Assembly: GCA_023416315.1 (NCBI GenBank) | Contig: JAEZIA010000179.1 | Span: 1 to 9,107, forward strand | Reading direction: 5' to 3' | Source of the DNA: Actinomycetes bacterium | GTDB lineage: Bacteria; Actinomycetota; Actinomycetes; Mycobacteriales; Mycobacteriaceae | DNA length: 9,107 nucleotides | Shown here: in pieces, positions 1 to 6,643 of the stretch | Position numbering within the stretch: position 1 is the stretch's first letter | How the letters are laid out: the number at the start of each line of letters is the position of its first letter | Made by a program: the position numbers and the translations under genes | The notes under the pieces: model-generated | Databases searched by the model: none | Told to the model about the DNA's origin: nothing | What the model saw: the letters and a program-made list of their open reading frames with translations, nothing else

Positions 1-1534
1 ACGTCTTGCCGCATCCCGGCGGGCCGTAGAGCAGGACGCCCCTGGGGGGTTCGACGCCGAGGCGGGCGAAGGTGTCCGGATGCTGCAGCGGCCACAGCAC
101 GGCCTCGGTGAGCGCCTGCTTGACCTCCACCATGTCGCCGACGTCGTCGAGGGTCACCGACCCGACGGAGACCTCCTCGGTGGCCGAGCGGGACAGCGGC
201 CGGATGACGCTCAACGCGCCCTTGAGGTCCTCCTGAGTCAGGGCGGGCGGCTGGCCGTCGTCGCTGGCCCGGGCGGCCGCCCGCAGCGCAGCCTCGCGGA
301 CCAGAGCGGCCAGGTCGGCGCGGACGAAACCCGGTGTGCGGTCGGCGATCTCGTTGAGCGCCAGATCGACGGCGGGAACGTCGCGCAACAGAACTTCCAG
401 CAGCGCAATCCGCGTGGCGCCGTCGGGCAGGCTCAGGCCGAGTTCGCGGTCGCACAGGTCCGGCGCGCGCAGGCGGGCGTCGACGGCGTCGGGCTGCTGC
501 GATGTGGCCACCAGCGCCACACCGGGTGCGGCGACCGCCTTGCGCAGCTCGGTCAGGATCATCGCCGAGACCGGTTCTGCCGAGGCCGGCAACAGTGCGT
601 CAATGTCGGTGATCAACAGCACGCCACCGCCATTGGTCACGGTGGCGACCGCGTCGGCGACGGCACGGTGCCGATCCTGAGCCGCCAGCGCGCCGGTACC
701 CGGTCCGTCGAGCTCGACCAGCCGGCGCCCCGAGCACACGGCGCGCACCAGCATGGCCTTCCCGACGCCCGCCGGACCGGTCACCAGGACACCCAGATTC
801 GGTGTGGCTCCGAGCTTTTCCAGCAACTGCGGCTCGTCGAGAGCGAGTTTGAGCCACTCGGTCAGTCGGCCGGCCTGCACGTGCTGGCCCTTGAGGTCGT
901 CGATGGACACCGGCGGGGATTGCGGCCACACCATCGGCGGGCTCACCTCCGCGGTGGACCCGGCGGGTGTGGGGGTCACGCCGTCTCCCCAGCAGACCGA
1001 CGAATTCGGTTGCACGCTCACCGGTCCGGCGGGATCGGTGCCGGTGACCGTCAGCAGCTCCGAGGTCCAGGTGATGCCCACCGAGGTCGCCAGCGCGGAA
1101 CTGGCCTGGGTGGTCGAGGTGCCGGGGCCGAGGTCACGGGGCAGCAGCGACACCGTGTCGCCGACGGTCATCACCTTGCCCAGCAGGGCCTGGCGCAACG
1201 TGGCCGACGACACCGACTGGGTGGCCAGTGTGGAGCCGCGCAGGGTGACCGAACGTGCGCCGTACACGGTGACCGGTGCCACCAGCACGGTGGTGTCCTC
1301 CCGCAACCCGGCGTTGGACAGCGTCACGTCGTCCAGCAGCGCGGTGCCGGCCGGGGTATCGGGCGGGGCGATCGCGGCGACGGCGGAGGTGGAGCGGGAT
1401 CCGGTCAGAGACACCGCGTCCCACTCCCGGATGCCGAGCGCGGCGATCGCTTCGGGATGCAGGCGCACCACGCCGCGGCGGGAGTCCAGCGCCGAGGTGT
1501 TCAACCGTGCCGTCAGCGCCAAGTTGGACCGCAC
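1..1534 (-). CDS. CDC48/p97-like tandem AAA ATPase, 3' end cut off by window edge (Rv0435c-like)
   Basis: I translated this by hand from the reverse strand: 511 codons with no stop, still open at base 1. The start is taken as GTG at 1534-1532, because the pssA stop TAG lies in frame six bases upstream and a G-rich stretch precedes it. Residues about 1-90 resemble the double-psi-barrel substrate-binding N-domain of CDC48 proteins. The first AAA domain (D1) spans about 225-430 and contains GPAGVGKA (lysine 259) and LLITDIDALLP (T309-D310). The second domain (D2) begins near 455, and its intact Walker A GPPGCGKT (lysine 510) sits at the window edge. M. tuberculosis Rv0435c is, from memory, about 728 residues, so roughly 215 residues are missing. 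Family members unfold or remodel proteins using ATP. The substrate here is unknown. D1 lacks several catalytic residues (see findings). It is the last gene seen of the run with pssA and psd and is probably co-transcribed with them. Confidence 0.93.
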   Translation of the reverse strand, partial: MRSNLALTARLNTSALDSRRGVVRLHPEAIAALGIREWDAVSLTGSRSTSAVAAIAPPDTPAGTALLDDVTLSNAGLREDTTVLVAPVTVYGARSVTLRGSTLATQSVSSATLRQALLGKVMTVGDTVSLLPRDLGPGTSTTQASSALATSVGITWTSELLTVTGTDPAGPVSVQPNSSVCWGDGVTPTPAGSTAEVSPPMVWPQSPPVSIDDLKGQHVQAGRLTEWLKLALDEPQLLEKLGATPNLGVLVTGPAGVGKAMLVRAVCSGRRLVELDGPGTGALAAQDRHRAVADAVATVTNGGGVLLITDIDALLPASAEPVSAMILTELRKAVAAPGVALVATSQQPDAVDARLRAPDLCDRELGLSLPDGATRIALLEVLLRDVPAVDLALNEIADRTPGFVRADLAALVREAALRAAARASDDGQPPALTQEDLKGALSVIRPLSRSATEEVSVGSVTLDDVGDMVEVKQALTEAVLWPLQHPDTFARLGVEPPRGVLLYGPPGCGKT

Positions 1535-1537
1535 GCG

Positions 1538-2392
1538 CTACCCGCCCGGCCTGCGCAGACCCAGCCGGGCGACCGACCGGCGTCGGGTGGGGTGGTTGGC
1601 TCGGCGGATCGCCCGGCGCGCGGCGCGTTGCTGGCGGGGCTGGTCGTTCCACGACTCGGGGTGCGCGGCGACCCAGCGCTGACTCCGGAACGCGAACGGG
1701 ATGTGCACCACGTAGGCGGCGATGATCACCAGGATCACCAGGTAGGGGAAGACGAACGCGGCGGCGACTGCGATGGCCAGCGAGGCCAGCAGCGGGGCGA
1801 CCATGTTGGGCCGGACGGTGAAGGTGTGCACCTTGCGCATGGGCAGACGGCTGACCACCAGCAGCGAGACGCCGACCATCCAGATCGACACCGCCCAGTA
1901 CGACGTCCACCAGCCGTCGCCCCACTGCATCTTGGCGGCCAGTGGACCGATCGCGCCGATCGCGCCCGCGGGTGCGGGCATGCCGACGAAATACTCCTTG
2001 GTGTAGGCGGGCAGATCCGCGTCCAGCAGGGCGTTGTAGCGCGCCAACCGCAGCACGATGCAGACCGCGTAGAGCAGCACCACCACCCAGCCGATCCGGG
2101 TGTCGGCCAGCAGCAGCGCGTAGACGATGAACGCCGGCGCCACACCGAAGTTCACGGCGTCGGCCAGTGAGTCGATCTCCTCGCCCATCCGGGAGGTCGC
2201 CTTGAGCACCCGGGCGATCCGGCCGTCGAGGGCGTCGAGAATGGCCGCAGCGGCCAGGAACGCCATCGATTCGGTGGGCCGGTGATCCAGCGCGTACTTC
2301 ACCGACGTCAACCCGAGGCAGATCGCCAGCACGGTGACCGCGCTGGGCAGCAGACGGGTGCTGATGAGCGGGCGGGGACGAGGCTTGATCAC
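1538..2392 (-). CDS. pssA: CDP-diacylglycerol-serine O-phosphatidyltransferase (phosphatidylserine synthase)
   Basis: This 284-residue integral membrane enzyme transfers phosphatidyl from CDP-diacylglycerol to L-serine, giving phosphatidylserine and CMP. The CDP-alcohol phosphatidyltransferase signature is complete: D53, D56-G57, A60-R61, G70, D74 and D78, with the expected spacing. These aspartates bind the metal and the substrate in this family. Hydrophobic segments lie at about 14-33, 41-55, 82-97, 100-117, 139-156, 164-181, 198-215 and 217-236. The C-terminal tail from about 250 is rich in arginine and should be cytoplasmic. Length and tail match what I recall of M. tuberculosis PssA (Rv0436c, about 286 residues). 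The start is GTG at 2392-2390. It overlaps the psd stop as GTGA, which suggests translational coupling. The stop TAG (1540-1538) lies three bases before the ATPase start codon and in the same frame. Confidence 0.95.
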   Translation of the reverse strand: MIKPRPRPLISTRLLPSAVTVLAICLGLTSVKYALDHRPTESMAFLAAAAILDALDGRIARVLKATSRMGEEIDSLADAVNFGVAPAFIVYALLLADTRIGWVVVLLYAVCIVLRLARYNALLDADLPAYTKEYFVGMPAPAGAIGAIGPLAAKMQWGDGWWTSYWAVSIWMVGVSLLVVSRLPMRKVHTFTVRPNMVAPLLASLAIAVAAAFVFPYLVILVIIAAYVVHIPFAFRSQRWVAAHPESWNDQPRQQRAARRAIRRANHPTRRRSVARLGLRRPGG

Positions 2393-3102
2393 GGCAGTTG
2401 CGCCAACACCGTCTCACCGGCCAGCGCGCGCTGACCGGGTTCCACCAGGATCTGCGAGCCGGCGGGCAGGTAGGTGTCCAGCCGGGAGCCGAAGCGGATG
2501 AGCCCGTAGGTGTCGCCGATCGCGACTTTGTCACCGGCGTTCAGATCGCAGATGATGCGACGCGCGACCAGGCCGGCGATCTGTACGACCACCACTTCCC
2601 GTCCTTCCGGCGTGCGGATCAGCACGCTGTTGCGTTCATTGTCCTCGCTGGCCGCCGCCAGGTCGGCGGAATGAAAGCGGCCGGGCCGGTACTCGACCGC
2701 GAGCACTTCGCCGCCGACCGGAAGCCGCTGCACGTGGGCGTCGAGCAGGGACAGGAAGATGCTGATCCGAGGGCGCGGTCCGGCGGGCAGACCCAACTCG
2801 GCCGGTGGTTCGGCCTCTTCGACCAGGCAGATCAGCCCGTCGGCGGGTGCCACGACCACCCCGGCGCGGCTCGGTGGGTTGCGCGGCGGGTGCCGGAAGA
2901 AGCCGGCGTTGGCGGCCGCGGCTGCCAACCCGGCGCGGCGCAGCCAGCGGTTCTTACGGCCGACGGCCGCCACGGCCAGACCGGCCGAGATGAACGGCAG
3001 GCCGGCCGGGTGAACCGGGGGCACCGAGGACCGCACCAGCGCGACCAGCCGCTGTGGGCCGGACTTCATGTTGTCTTCCGCAGTGCGGGGGCGTCTGGCC
3101 AT
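2389..3102 (-). CDS. psd: Phosphatidylserine decarboxylase proenzyme, short type
   Basis: This 237-residue protein converts phosphatidylserine to phosphatidylethanolamine, the step after PssA. It is made as a proenzyme that cuts itself to form a pyruvoyl group. The likely cleavage site is G205-S206 in RFGSRLDTYLP, so S206 would become the pyruvoyl cofactor. The other members of the Asp-His-Ser self-cleavage triad appear to be D88 (APADG) and H123 (DAHVQR). Hydrophobic stretches at about 33-48 and 53-69 probably hold the protein on the membrane. It is much shorter than the E. coli enzyme (322 residues) and fits the short actinobacterial form, including Rv0437c as I recall it. I chose ATG at 3102 rather than methionine 12 because MARRPR matches the remembered mycobacterial N-terminus and a -10 box sits just upstream. 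It overlaps pssA by four bases and lies 31 bases after moeA2. Confidence 0.95.
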   Translation of the reverse strand: MARRPRTAEDNMKSGPQRLVALVRSSVPPVHPAGLPFISAGLAVAAVGRKNRWLRRAGLAAAAANAGFFRHPPRNPPSRAGVVVAPADGLICLVEEAEPPAELGLPAGPRPRISIFLSLLDAHVQRLPVGGEVLAVEYRPGRFHSADLAAASEDNERNSVLIRTPEGREVVVVQIAGLVARRIICDLNAGDKVAIGDTYGLIRFGSRLDTYLPAGSQILVEPGQRALAGETVLAQLP

Positions 3103-3110
3103 CGGCGACG

Positions 3111-3116
3111 ATTCTA
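3111..3116 (-). promoter_or_regulatory. Candidate -10 box for leaderless psd transcription
   Basis: Read on the minus strand, TAGAAT (3116 to 3111) matches the mycobacterial TANNNT -10 pattern and differs from TATAAT at one base. Eight bases separate it from the psd ATG at 3102, so a transcript could begin at or very near the start codon. There is no recognisable Shine-Dalgarno sequence in the gap, which fits a leaderless message. No good -35 box is visible (TCGTAG at 17-base spacing). If real, psd-pssA-ATPase could be transcribed independently of moeA2. Inferred from sequence pattern only. Confidence 0.45.
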
Positions 3117-3133
3117 CGTGCGCCGAATCGGAC

Positions 3134-4333
3134 CTACGACAGGTCCCAGAGCTGGACCTGCTCGCCGGCGGCCATCTCGGTGACGTCCTCGGCGATCTCC
3201 AGCAGGCAGTTCGCCGACGCCAGCCAGCGCAGGTGGTGCGAGGCAGGCGGCCCGTAGGTGGTGACGGTGCCCGCCTCGGCGTCGTACACGCCGCGGCGGA
3301 ATTGGCGCTTGCCCTTGGGCGAGGTCAGGTCGTCGGCCAGCACCGCGGTGCGTTGCGGCCGGTTCGGGGTGGCCAGTCCCATCGCCGCACGCAGCGCGGG
3401 CCGGACGAACACCTCGAAGGACACCAGTGCGGAGACCGGATTGCCCGGCAGCGTGATGATCGAGCAGCCATTGATGCGGCCGGCGCCTTGCGGCATGCCG
3501 GGCTGCATGGCGACCTTGACGAACTCCACCGCGCCGGCACGGCCGAAGGCGTCCTTGACCACCTCGTAGGCACCCGCGCTGACCCCGCCCGTGGTGATGA
3601 TCAGATCGGCCTGCCCGGCGAAGCCCTCGAGCACGGTGCTGAATTGGGTGACGTCATCGCTGGACGTCGGCGTGGCGACGACGTCGGCGCCGGCCTCGCG
3701 GACCGCGGCGGCCAGCATGATCGCGTTGGATTCGTAGATCTGGCCGGGCTGTAGTTCGGTGCCCGCCGACACCAACTCCGAGCCCGTCGACATCACCAGC
3801 ACGCGCAGTCGCGGCTGCACGGTCAGGGAGCCGAGGCCCAGCGCGGCGGCCAACCCGAGCGCGGCCGGGGTCACCACCTGCCCGGTCCGCAGCACCGTCG
3901 TACCCGCCGTCACGTCCTCACCGGCGCGACGGACGTGCTGGCCTTCGTTGGGCGCGATGCGGATCTCGACGGTGTCGGTGCCGGCGTCGGTGGCTTCGAC
4001 CGGCACCACCGCCGTCGCGCCCGTCGGCAGCGGCGCCCCGGTCATGATCCGGTGCGCGGTGCCCGGCTGCAACGTCAAGGGGTCCACCCGGCCGGCCGGA
4101 ATATCCTCGGCGACAGGCAATTTCACGGGTTCGGCCGCGGAGGCCCCGGCAACGTCCTCGGCGCGGACCGCGTAGCCGTCCATCGCGGAGTTGTCGAACA
4201 CCGGCAGCGACAGCGGCGCTTCCACGTCGGTGGCCAGGACCAGGCCTTCGGCCTCGGTCAACCCGACGGTGGCAGGCGGACGCGCGGTGATCAGATCGGC
4301 GACGACGCGCTGATGTTCGGAGACGGTGCGCAT
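3134..4333 (-). CDS. moeA: Molybdopterin molybdotransferase MoeA (moeA2-like)
   Basis: This 399-residue cytoplasmic enzyme of molybdenum cofactor synthesis inserts molybdate into adenylylated molybdopterin. The signature stretches are present: DNSAMDGYA at 47-55, TGAPLPTGA at 98-106, STGSEL at 182-187, TTGGVSAG at 247-254 and PGNPVS at 296-301. The central MogA-like molybdopterin-binding domain covers about 175-315, and a small beta-barrel domain closes the C-terminus. Length is normal for the family (E. coli MoeA has 411). At the position where E. coli has an aspartate after GGVSVG, this protein has E257 in GAYE, a conservative change. The frame stays open well upstream through the SDR gene, but the true start is ATG at 4333. 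It shares one base with the SDR stop (TGATG), and homology begins at MRTVSEHQR. It corresponds to moeA2 (Rv0438c) by context. No other Mo-cofactor gene is in the window. Confidence 0.94.
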   Translation of the reverse strand: MRTVSEHQRVVADLITARPPATVGLTEAEGLVLATDVEAPLSLPVFDNSAMDGYAVRAEDVAGASAAEPVKLPVAEDIPAGRVDPLTLQPGTAHRIMTGAPLPTGATAVVPVEATDAGTDTVEIRIAPNEGQHVRRAGEDVTAGTTVLRTGQVVTPAALGLAAALGLGSLTVQPRLRVLVMSTGSELVSAGTELQPGQIYESNAIMLAAAVREAGADVVATPTSSDDVTQFSTVLEGFAGQADLIITTGGVSAGAYEVVKDAFGRAGAVEFVKVAMQPGMPQGAGRINGCSIITLPGNPVSALVSFEVFVRPALRAAMGLATPNRPQRTAVLADDLTSPKGKRQFRRGVYDAEAGTVTTYGPPASHHLRWLASANCLLEIAEDVTEMAAGEQVQLWDLS

Positions 4334-5253
4334 CAGATCGGGAAGCTCACGCCGGTCAGCTCCTCGGACACCGTCCACAGCCGCTCCTGGATCGTGCGGT
4401 CGTGCGACTGATTGCTGGACGTCACCAGCTTGGGATATCCGCGCAGTTCCCGGAATCCGTCCGGACCGTAGTACTGGCCACCCTTCACTGCCGGGTCGGT
4501 GGCGGCCCGCAGCGTGGCCAGCGCACCCAACTCGGGGCTGTTGAAAACCAAGCTGCTGACGAACCGGGCCGGCGGCAGCGTCGCGCCGGGGATGTGGCGG
4601 CTCAGCTCGGTGTCGGAGATGCCCGGATGCGCGGCGACCGCGATGGTCTTGGCCTCGGCGGCCGCGAGCCGGCGCTGGAGTTCGTAGGCGAACATCAGAT
4701 TGGCCAGCTTCGATTGCCCGTAGGCGCCGACCCGCTCGTAGCGGCGCCGTGTCCAGTTCAGGTCGTCGAACGCGATCTTGGCGCGGATGTTGTGCGCGAT
4801 GCTGGCCACGACCACCACCCGCGAGCCGTCCACCGGCAGCAGGTTGTTCAGCAACAGCCCGGTCAGCGCGAAGTGACCCAGATGGTTTGTGCCGAACTGC
4901 AATTCGAAGCCGTCCGCCGTGGTCTGCTTGGGCGGATACATCACGCCGGCGTTGTTGATCAGCAGGTCGATCTTGGGATAGGTGCCGGCCAGCTCGGCGG
5001 CGGCTTGCCGTACCGACGCCAGCGAGCCCAGGTCGAGCTTGTGCACCCGCACGTCGGCGCCCGGCGCGGCGTCGCGGATCCGGGCGGCGGCCGTCTCGCC
5101 CTTGGCGGTGTCGCGGACCGCCATCGCGACGTGGGCCCCGCGCTGCGCCAATACGCGGGCGGTGTCGAAACCCAAGCCGCTGTTGGAGCCGGTGACGATC
5201 GCGATGCGGCCGCTCTGATCGGGGACGTCGGCGTCGGTCCACTTACTGCTCAT
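4333..5253 (-). CDS. Short-chain dehydrogenase/reductase (Rv0439c-like)
   Basis: This 306-residue NAD(P)-dependent oxidoreductase belongs to the retinol-dehydrogenase-like branch of the SDR family. The Rossmann glycine motif TGSNSGLG is at 21-28 and NNAG at 100-103. The catalytic tetrad can be read as N123 (TNHLGH), S151, Y178 and K182 in the YxxxK arrangement. R47 (AVRD) after the second beta strand would favour NADP(H); this is inference. The substrate cannot be told from sequence. The frame is open for 89 further codons upstream, but those codons would run through the divergent HAD gene. ATG at 5253 is preferred because the fold begins just after it and a -10-like TATCGT lies six bases upstream. 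The stop codon overlaps the moeA2 start, so the two are probably coupled. The same neighbour pair occurs in M. tuberculosis, but no shared role is known to me. Confidence 0.92.
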   Translation of the reverse strand: MSSKWTDADVPDQSGRIAIVTGSNSGLGFDTARVLAQRGAHVAMAVRDTAKGETAAARIRDAAPGADVRVHKLDLGSLASVRQAAAELAGTYPKIDLLINNAGVMYPPKQTTADGFELQFGTNHLGHFALTGLLLNNLLPVDGSRVVVVASIAHNIRAKIAFDDLNWTRRRYERVGAYGQSKLANLMFAYELQRRLAAAEAKTIAVAAHPGISDTELSRHIPGATLPPARFVSSLVFNSPELGALATLRAATDPAVKGGQYYGPDGFRELRGYPKLVTSSNQSHDRTIQERLWTVSEELTGVSFPI

Positions 5254-5259
5254 GGCACG

Positions 5260-5265
5260 ACGATA
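5260..5265 (-). promoter_or_regulatory. Candidate -10 box for leaderless transcription of the SDR-moeA2 run
   Basis: On the minus strand TATCGT (5265 to 5260) fits TANNNT and is followed by six bases and then the SDR ATG. A -35-like TTGTCT (5286 to 5281) matches TTGACA at four of six positions, with a short 15-base spacer. No ribosome binding site is visible between the box and the ATG. The pattern suggests a leaderless transcript starting at or near base 5253. Confidence 0.45.
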
Positions 5266-5298
5266 GTCGGCCCAAGTTGCAGACAAACGGTGGCCGTT

Positions 5299-5304
5299 TA
5301 ACCT
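5299..5304 (+). promoter_or_regulatory. Candidate -10 box for leaderless transcription of the HAD gene
   Basis: TAACCT fits the mycobacterial -10 pattern TANNNT. It is followed by seven bases and then the HAD ATG at 5312, the spacing expected for a message that starts at the initiator codon. TTGCAG at 5277-5282 could act as a weak -35, with a 16-base spacer. The sequence before the ATG (CGGCGGT) is a poor Shine-Dalgarno match. The two promoters of this 58-base divergent gap would overlap in their -35 regions. Confidence 0.45.
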
Positions 5305-5311
5305 CGGCGGT

Positions 5312-6127
5312 ATGGCAATCGGTGGGGTGCTGTTCGACATCGATGGTGTCTTGGTGACGTCATGGAAGCCGATCCCCGGTGCGGCCGAGGCGCTGTCGGT
5401 GCTCGCCGACCACCAGATCGCGCGGTCGTATCTGACCAACACCACCACCCGTACCCGCCACCAGATCGCGGCGGCGTTGTCGGATGCGGGCATCGAGGTG
5501 CGCCCCGACGAGGTCATCACCGCGGCCGCGCTGACCGCCGACTACGTACGGGCCAACTATCCTGACGCGCGCTGCTTCCTGGTCAACAACGGCCAGATCA
5601 CCGACGACATGCCGGGCATCGATATCGTCGACTCCGCGGTCTACGACGACGAAGCCGAGTCCGCGACGCCCGACGTGATCCTGCTCGGCGGGGCCGGTCC
5701 GGAGTACAGCCACCGCACGCTGAGCCGGGTGTACGAATGGATGACCCAGGGCGTTCCGGTGGTGGCCATGCACCGCAGCACCGCGTGGACGACGACGGGC
5801 GGGCTGCGGATCGACACCGGCATGTACCTGATCGGGATGGAAGAGACGTCGGGGCGCAAGGCCACCGGCGTCGGCAAGCCCGCCCCGGCGGGGTTCCTCG
5901 CCGCCGCCGCGCGCCTCGGCGTCGACCCCGACGAGATGTACATGGTGGGTGACGACCTCAACAACGACGTGCTGGCCGCCCAGGTGGTCGGCATGACCGG
6001 CGTGCTGGTGCGCACCGGTAAGTTTCGGCAGGACACGCTGGATCGTTGGGCCGCAGACGAATTCGCGATGCAGCCGAATCATGTCATCGACTCGGTCGCC
6101 GGGCTGCCGGAGTTGCTCGGCCTGTAG
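5312..6127 (+). CDS. HAD-superfamily class IIA phosphatase-like hydrolase (NagD/LHPP/HDHD2-like)
   Basis: This 271-residue cytoplasmic protein has all four HAD motifs. Motif I is FDIDGVL, with nucleophile D9 and acid/base D11. Motif II is YLTNT with T42. Motif III is K189 in GVGKPAP. Motif IV is GDDLNND, with metal ligands D214, D215 and D219. The large insert between motifs II and III (about 47-185) is the C2-type cap that defines subclass IIA. The family removes phosphate from small molecules through an aspartyl-phosphate intermediate. Relatives include NagD and the animal LHPP and HDHD2 proteins, and substrates are mostly unknown. I cannot name one here. The start ATG has motif I right after it and a -10-like box seven bases upstream. 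The SRPBCC gene follows after 36 bases on the same strand and may share its transcript. Confidence 0.9.
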   Translation: MAIGGVLFDIDGVLVTSWKPIPGAAEALSVLADHQIARSYLTNTTTRTRHQIAAALSDAGIEVRPDEVITAAALTADYVRANYPDARCFLVNNGQITDDMPGIDIVDSAVYDDEAESATPDVILLGGAGPEYSHRTLSRVYEWMTQGVPVVAMHRSTAWTTTGGLRIDTGMYLIGMEETSGRKATGVGKPAPAGFLAAAARLGVDPDEMYMVGDDLNNDVLAAQVVGMTGVLVRTGKFRQDTLDRWAADEFAMQPNHVIDSVAGLPELLGL

Positions 6128-6163
6128 CGATGAGTTTTCTCGGGTGGGCTGGTCTACCCCGAT

Positions 6164-6643
6164 ATGACCGAAACTCTGATTGTCACGACCACTATCGACG
6201 CGCCCCCGGCCGCGGTGTTCCGGGTGCTCGCCGACCCGCACACGCACGGCGAAATCGACGGCACCGGGTGGGTGCGTGAGCCGCTGGATGACGGACGGGA
6301 GCTGACCGAGGTCGGCCAGGTGTTCCGCATCGCCATGTATCACGACAACCATCCGGACAAGCACTACGAAATGGCCAACCAGGTGACCGCACTCGAACCA
6401 GACCGGGCCATCGGCTGGGCTCCGGGCGGGCTGGCCGACGACGGCAGCGTGGAACTCGGCGGCTGGACGTGGCATTACGACCTGGAGCCGGTCGGCGCCG
6501 AGCAAACCCGGGTCACGCTGACCTACGACTGGCGGAACGCCACCGCGGAGATCCGGCAGAACATCGTGTTCCCGCCGTTCCCGGTCTCGCACCTGGAGAA
6601 CTCGCTGGCGAACCTGGCCAAGCTCGCCGTCGTCAGGACGTGA
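6164..6643 (+). CDS. SRPBCC (START/Bet v1-like) family protein
   Basis: This 159-residue soluble protein looks like a polyketide cyclase/START-type hydrophobic ligand-binding protein. Evidence is the opening beta strand with the IDAPPAAVFRVLADP pattern at about 11-25, a run of alternating strand-like segments ending in WTWHYDLEPV and TRVTLTYDW, and a closing amphipathic helix (HLENSLANLAKLA at about 142-154). This layout is typical of the helix-grip fold. There are no obvious catalytic residues, signal peptide or membrane segment. The start ATG at 6164 places the first strand right at the N-terminus, as usual for the family. It lies 36 bases after the HAD gene and probably belongs to the same transcript. 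Its 3' end overlaps the helicase gene tail to tail by 11 bases. Ligand and role cannot be assigned. Confidence 0.82.
   Translation: MTETLIVTTTIDAPPAAVFRVLADPHTHGEIDGTGWVREPLDDGRELTEVGQVFRIAMYHDNHPDKHYEMANQVTALEPDRAIGWAPGGLADDGSVELGGWTWHYDLEPVGAEQTRVTLTYDWRNATAEIRQNIVFPPFPVSHLENSLANLAKLAVVRT

Noticed and set aside
80..2170. 696-residue plus-strand open frame across the ATPase and pssA genes
   Set aside because: It is antisense to two well-supported genes and is rich in Gly/Arg/His/Gln with no recognisable domain. High GC gives long open antisense frames.
1134..2534. 466-residue minus-strand open frame overlapping pssA in another frame
   Set aside because: Arg/Pro/Ala-rich composition and no domain. 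The pssA frame carries the complete CDP-alcohol signature.
4334..5242. Upstream part of a 702-residue open frame that contains moeA2
   Set aside because: It runs through the SDR gene out of frame and has no homology. The MoeA fold begins at ATG 4333, which overlaps the SDR stop.
5254..5520. 89-residue N-terminal extension of the SDR protein
   Set aside because: It would lie inside the divergent HAD gene, and the SDR fold begins just after ATG 5253.
5360..6592. 410-residue minus-strand frame opposite the HAD and SRPBCC genes
   Set aside because: Antisense shadow, His/Gly/Arg-rich, with no motif. Both plus-strand proteins have clear family features.
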